From: Tardiphaga sp051811025
Lineage (GTDB): Bacteria > Pseudomonadota > Alphaproteobacteria > Rhizobiales > Xanthobacteraceae
Direction of reading: 5' to 3'
Length of the DNA: 64,000 bases
Assembly (NCBI RefSeq): GCF_051811025.1
Contig: NZ_JBPWQE010000001.1
Span: 372,001-436,000 of the forward strand
Part shown: positions 61,463 through 64,000 of the stretch, piece after piece
Layout: each line of letters opens with the position of its first letter
Numbering within the stretch: the first letter of the stretch is position 1
Translations under genes and position numbers: made by a program
Notes under the pieces: model-generated
The model's input: only the letters and a program-made list of their open reading frames with translations
The model's database searches: none
What the model was told of the DNA's origin: nothing

Positions 61463-61987
61463 TCACCATGGCAATCCGCAGAGGTCCATCTCGCCTTCAT
61501 GCGGTGCGCGCTTCAGGTAGGAGACCAGTGGCGTCATGATATCGAAACGCACGCGTTCGCCGCTCTGTTCGGCATAGACCTCGCCGATGAACGGCTTCCA
61601 GTTGCGGCGGGTGTAAAAATCCACATTGTGCGGTTCGCTGAACAGCAGCGCAAAATCGGTGGCGCGTTCGTCTTTCAGCGTATGGAGCGCGGCGGTGAGC
61701 GCCAGGCTCGCCAGCCCGCGACGACGATAGTCGGGATGCGTCACAACGCCGCCAATGCCGCCAATCCGCGTCTTGCGATCCTTCCATATGCCTTCGCGCC
61801 GATACAGGCCGACATGGCAGACCGGCTGTCCGTCGTCCTCCACGATGACCCGCAATTCGGGATAGGCGAAGACCACGTGTCCCCAGGGCAGTTTCTCGAC
61901 GGCCTCGCGCGGCCAAACCAGGTCGAACAGCGGTTTGACGCTCGGCCATGAGGCATCGCCGGTCACAATCTCGATTTCGATGCTCAT
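61463..61987 (-). CDS. GNAT family N-acetyltransferase
   Basis: 174 residues, one GNAT domain: GGVVTHPDYRRRGLASLAL is the acetyl-CoA pyrophosphate loop (Q/RxxGxG/A type), and the neighbouring strands are as expected. Its target may be an aminoglycoside-like or small-molecule amine, but this cannot be told. The ATG at 61987 is preferred to a GTG four codons upstream that overlaps the GAGG ribosome site. Confidence 0.83.
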   Translation of the reverse strand: MSIEIEIVTGDASWPSVKPLFDLVWPREAVEKLPWGHVVFAYPELRVIVEDDGQPVCHVGLYRREGIWKDRKTRIGGIGGVVTHPDYRRRGLASLALTAALHTLKDERATDFALLFSEPHNVDFYTRRNWKPFIGEVYAEQSGERVRFDIMTPLVSYLKRAPHEGEMDLCGLPW

Positions 61988-62103
61988 TTCGGTCGCCACC
62001 TCTGCGCTTTGTGCAGCCCTTATAGGTCGGTCCGAGGGTAGTAAACCTGTCGAATCCGGTGCTTATCTGAGAATAATATTCTAGGGATCAAGGAAACGTT
62101 GGA

Positions 62104-63345
62104 ATGACCGAGGCGGAGCTCTCCAAATACCAGCGCTGGGCGATTTTGGCCGGCGCGGCGACGCTGTTGAGCCTGGCCATGGGCATGCGCCAGAGCTTCG
62201 GCCTGTTTCAACCCTCGATTCTGCGCGACACCGCCATCACCACGGCCGATTTTTCGCTGGCCACCGCTTTGCAGAACGTGATCTGGGGCATCTCGCAGCC
62301 TTTCATCGGTGCCATCGCCGATCGTTTCGGCACCCGTCACGTGATGATTATCGGCGTTTTGATTTATGCGGCCGGCCTCGTCTTCATGATGGTCGCGACC
62401 ACGCCGCTGGTTTTCACCCTCGGCGCCGGCCTGTGTGTCGGCCTCGCGCTGTCCTGCACGGCATCGAGCATGACCATGACGGTGGCCTCGCGCAGTGTGT
62501 CGGCAGCCAAGCGCAGCGTCACCATGGGCGCGGTGTCGGCCGCTGGTTCGCTCGGCCTCGTCATTGCCTCGCCGCTGGCGCAGACGCTGATCTCGACCGC
62601 CGGTTGGCAGGTCGCGCTGATCGGCTTCCTTGGTCTGGCTGCCGTGATGGTCCCGGCCGCATTGTTTGCCGGCCAGTCCGACAAGATCGAGCACGCGGCG
62701 ATCGATGAGGCACCGCAATCGATGAGCGAAGTGGTGCAGTCCGCACTCGGCCATTCCGGTTATATCGTGCTGGCGCTGTCATTCTTTGTTTGCGGCCTGC
62801 AGCTTGTCTTCATCACGACGCATCTGCCGAACTATCTGGCGATCTGCGGCCTCGATGCATCGCTCGGTGCGACGGCGCTGGCGCTGGTTGGCCTGTTCAA
62901 CGTATTCGGCTCCTACGCCTTTGGCTGGCTTGGCGGCCGTTATCCGAAGCAGATTTTGCTCGGCGGAATTTACATCGCCCGCTCACTGGCGCTCGCCACC
63001 TACTTCTATTTCCCGGCAACGCCGACCACGACCATGATTTTCGCGGCCGTGCTGGGATCGCTGTGGCTCGGCGTGGTGCCGCTGGTAAACGGCCTCGTTG
63101 CGCAGCTGTTCGGGTTGCGCTTCATGGCGACACTCACCGGCATCGCCTTTCTCAGCCATCAGGCAGGATCTTTCCTCGGCGCCTGGGGTGGTGGAATGAT
63201 CTTCTCGCATCTCGGCAATTACGACCGTGCGTGGCAATTCGCCGTCGTGATCGGGCTGGTCGCCGGATGCTTCCAGATGCTGATGAATGTGAAGCCACCG
63301 GTGCGACGCGATGCGGTCCCCGCTGCGATGCCGAGTGCCGCCTGA
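62104..63345 (+). CDS. MFS transporter
   Basis: 413 residues, twelve membrane helices. The loop 2-3 motif is GAIADRFGTRHVMIIG; the N-terminus (MGMRQSFGLFQPSILRD) places it in the oxalate/formate or monocarboxylate-like MFS subgroup. Inner-membrane secondary transporter; substrate unknown. It lies 128 bases before sodB on the same strand. Confidence 0.85.
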   Translation: MTEAELSKYQRWAILAGAATLLSLAMGMRQSFGLFQPSILRDTAITTADFSLATALQNVIWGISQPFIGAIADRFGTRHVMIIGVLIYAAGLVFMMVATTPLVFTLGAGLCVGLALSCTASSMTMTVASRSVSAAKRSVTMGAVSAAGSLGLVIASPLAQTLISTAGWQVALIGFLGLAAVMVPAALFAGQSDKIEHAAIDEAPQSMSEVVQSALGHSGYIVLALSFFVCGLQLVFITTHLPNYLAICGLDASLGATALALVGLFNVFGSYAFGWLGGRYPKQILLGGIYIARSLALATYFYFPATPTTTMIFAAVLGSLWLGVVPLVNGLVAQLFGLRFMATLTGIAFLSHQAGSFLGAWGGGMIFSHLGNYDRAWQFAVVIGLVAGCFQMLMNVKPPVRRDAVPAAMPSAA

Positions 63346-63473
63346 TCGCGGAGGGGGAAGCGATCGGGATCGCAGGCGATCGAGATCGCGAAGATGGGAG
63401 TGTCGGAGCCGGCCGGAACCTTCTATAAGGGTTCCCGTTAAGCCAACTCTCCCATTATTGCGGATCTGGACCC

Positions 63474-64000
63474 ATGACCTTCACGCTTCCCAACCTGCCT
63501 TACGCCTATGACGCGCTCGCGCCGCATATGTCGAAGGAAACGCTGGAATTCCATCACGATAAGCACCATCAGGCTTACGTGACCAACGGCAATAACCTGC
63601 TGAAGGGCACCGAATTCGAAGGTAAATCGCTTGAAGAGATCGTGAAGGGCTCGTTCGGCAAGAATGCCGCGCTCTTCAACAATGCCGGTCAGCACTACAA
63701 CCATCTCCACTTCTGGAACTGGATGAAGCCGAACGGCGGTGGCGACAAGCTGCCCGGCCGTCTGGAGAAGAAGATCACCGAGGATCTCGGCGGTCTCGAA
63801 AAGTTCAAGACCGACTTCGCCGCTGCGGGCGTCGGCCAGTTCGGCTCCGGCTGGGCCTGGCTCTCGGTCAAGAACGGCAAGCTGGAAATCTCCAAGACCG
63901 CCAACGGCGAAAGCCCGCTGGTTCATGGCGCGACCCCGATCCTCGGCGTCGACGTCTGGGAACACTCCTACTACATCGACTACCGCAACCGTCGTCCCGA
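63474..64000 (+). CDS. sodB: Fe/Mn superoxide dismutase, truncated by the window end
   Basis: The first 175 residues are present; the normal length is about 200. It converts superoxide to oxygen and hydrogen peroxide. Metal ligands seen: the His in LEFHHDKHHQAYV (residue 27), the His in NNAGQHYNHLHFWNWM (near 79), and Asp and His in GVDVWEHSYYIDY (near 162-166). The HLHFWNWM and GSGWAWL segments fit the iron-type cluster usual in alphaproteobacteria. No signal peptide, so cytosolic. Confidence 0.95.
   Translation, partial: MTFTLPNLPYAYDALAPHMSKETLEFHHDKHHQAYVTNGNNLLKGTEFEGKSLEEIVKGSFGKNAALFNNAGQHYNHLHFWNWMKPNGGGDKLPGRLEKKITEDLGGLEKFKTDFAAAGVGQFGSGWAWLSVKNGKLEISKTANGESPLVHGATPILGVDVWEHSYYIDYRNRRP

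Overview
This window is chromosomal DNA from an alphaproteobacterium of the Bradyrhizobium/Rhodopseudomonas/Tardiphaga group (Nitrobacteraceae). The evidence is the 16S sequence, the Ile-Ala spacer tRNAs, the extended helix 9 of the 23S rRNA, high-GC codon use and the gene content (ChvE-GguAB, GlxBCD-GlnT, assimilatory NirBD). Most genes are ordinary core or transport genes. The accessory material is an arsenic island, the debris around it, and a tandem rRNA duplication.

Layout. 1-2.5 kb: tail of a Rossmann oxidoreductase and an M23 envelope peptidase. 2.85-17.2 kb: two complete rRNA operons (16S, tRNA-Ile, tRNA-Ala, 23S, 5S, terminator) in direct tandem. A 5,847-bp block (3024-8870 and 10501-16347) shows no difference by eye. 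Each operon is followed by a diverged paralogue of one small exported protein, so the unit duplicated as rrn plus gene; the rRNA stayed identical while the protein gene drifted. 17.4-23.2 kb: a small unknown protein, Ogt, GST, FAH-family hydrolase, metallo-beta-lactamase-fold hydrolase, two SDRs and CvpA. 23.5 kb: initiator tRNA and its terminator.

23.65-31.2 kb: an arsenic island. It starts beside the initiator tRNA with a broken recombinase helix-turn-helix remnant. A divergent pair of ArsR repressors controls two operons. Leftward: arsR1, a flavoprotein and two MFS permeases. Rightward: arsR2, a thiol-phosphatase-type ArsC, Acr3, a glutaredoxin-type ArsC and ArsH. Two matching 20-bp palindromes lie between the repressors, and three of the proteins end in Cys-Cys tails.

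31.3-43.6 kb: a sugar locus, all on the minus strand. One operon runs ytfQ-ytfR-ytfT-yjfF (galactofuranose-type importer), a GntR/FCD regulator, a Gfo/Idh/MocA dehydrogenase, aldose 1-epimerase and an SMP-30 lactonase. It is followed by chvE-gguA-gguB. Together they take up galactose/arabinose-type sugars and carry out the first oxidative steps (mutarotation, 1-dehydrogenation, lactone hydrolysis). A palindrome over the ytfQ -10 box is the likely operator.

43.8-44.28 kb: remnants of a two-component system cut off at the end of the next gene. 44.3-49.8 kb: nitrite assimilation, nirB-nirD-FNT channel-PP2C/Ser-Thr kinase, read leftward from a textbook sigma-54 promoter and a structured leader. 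50.2-54.6 kb: a TPR methyltransferase with an unusual 5' end, a ribbon-helix-helix protein, an M29 aminopeptidase and a GlxA regulator. 54.6-59.6 kb: an XRE-cupin regulator divergent from glxB-glxC-glxD-glnT, a split glutamate-synthase-like enzyme plus type III glutamine synthetase. 59.7-64 kb: a DUF3095 protein, DUF2147 protein, GNAT acetyltransferase, MFS permease and the 5' part of an Fe/Mn superoxide dismutase.
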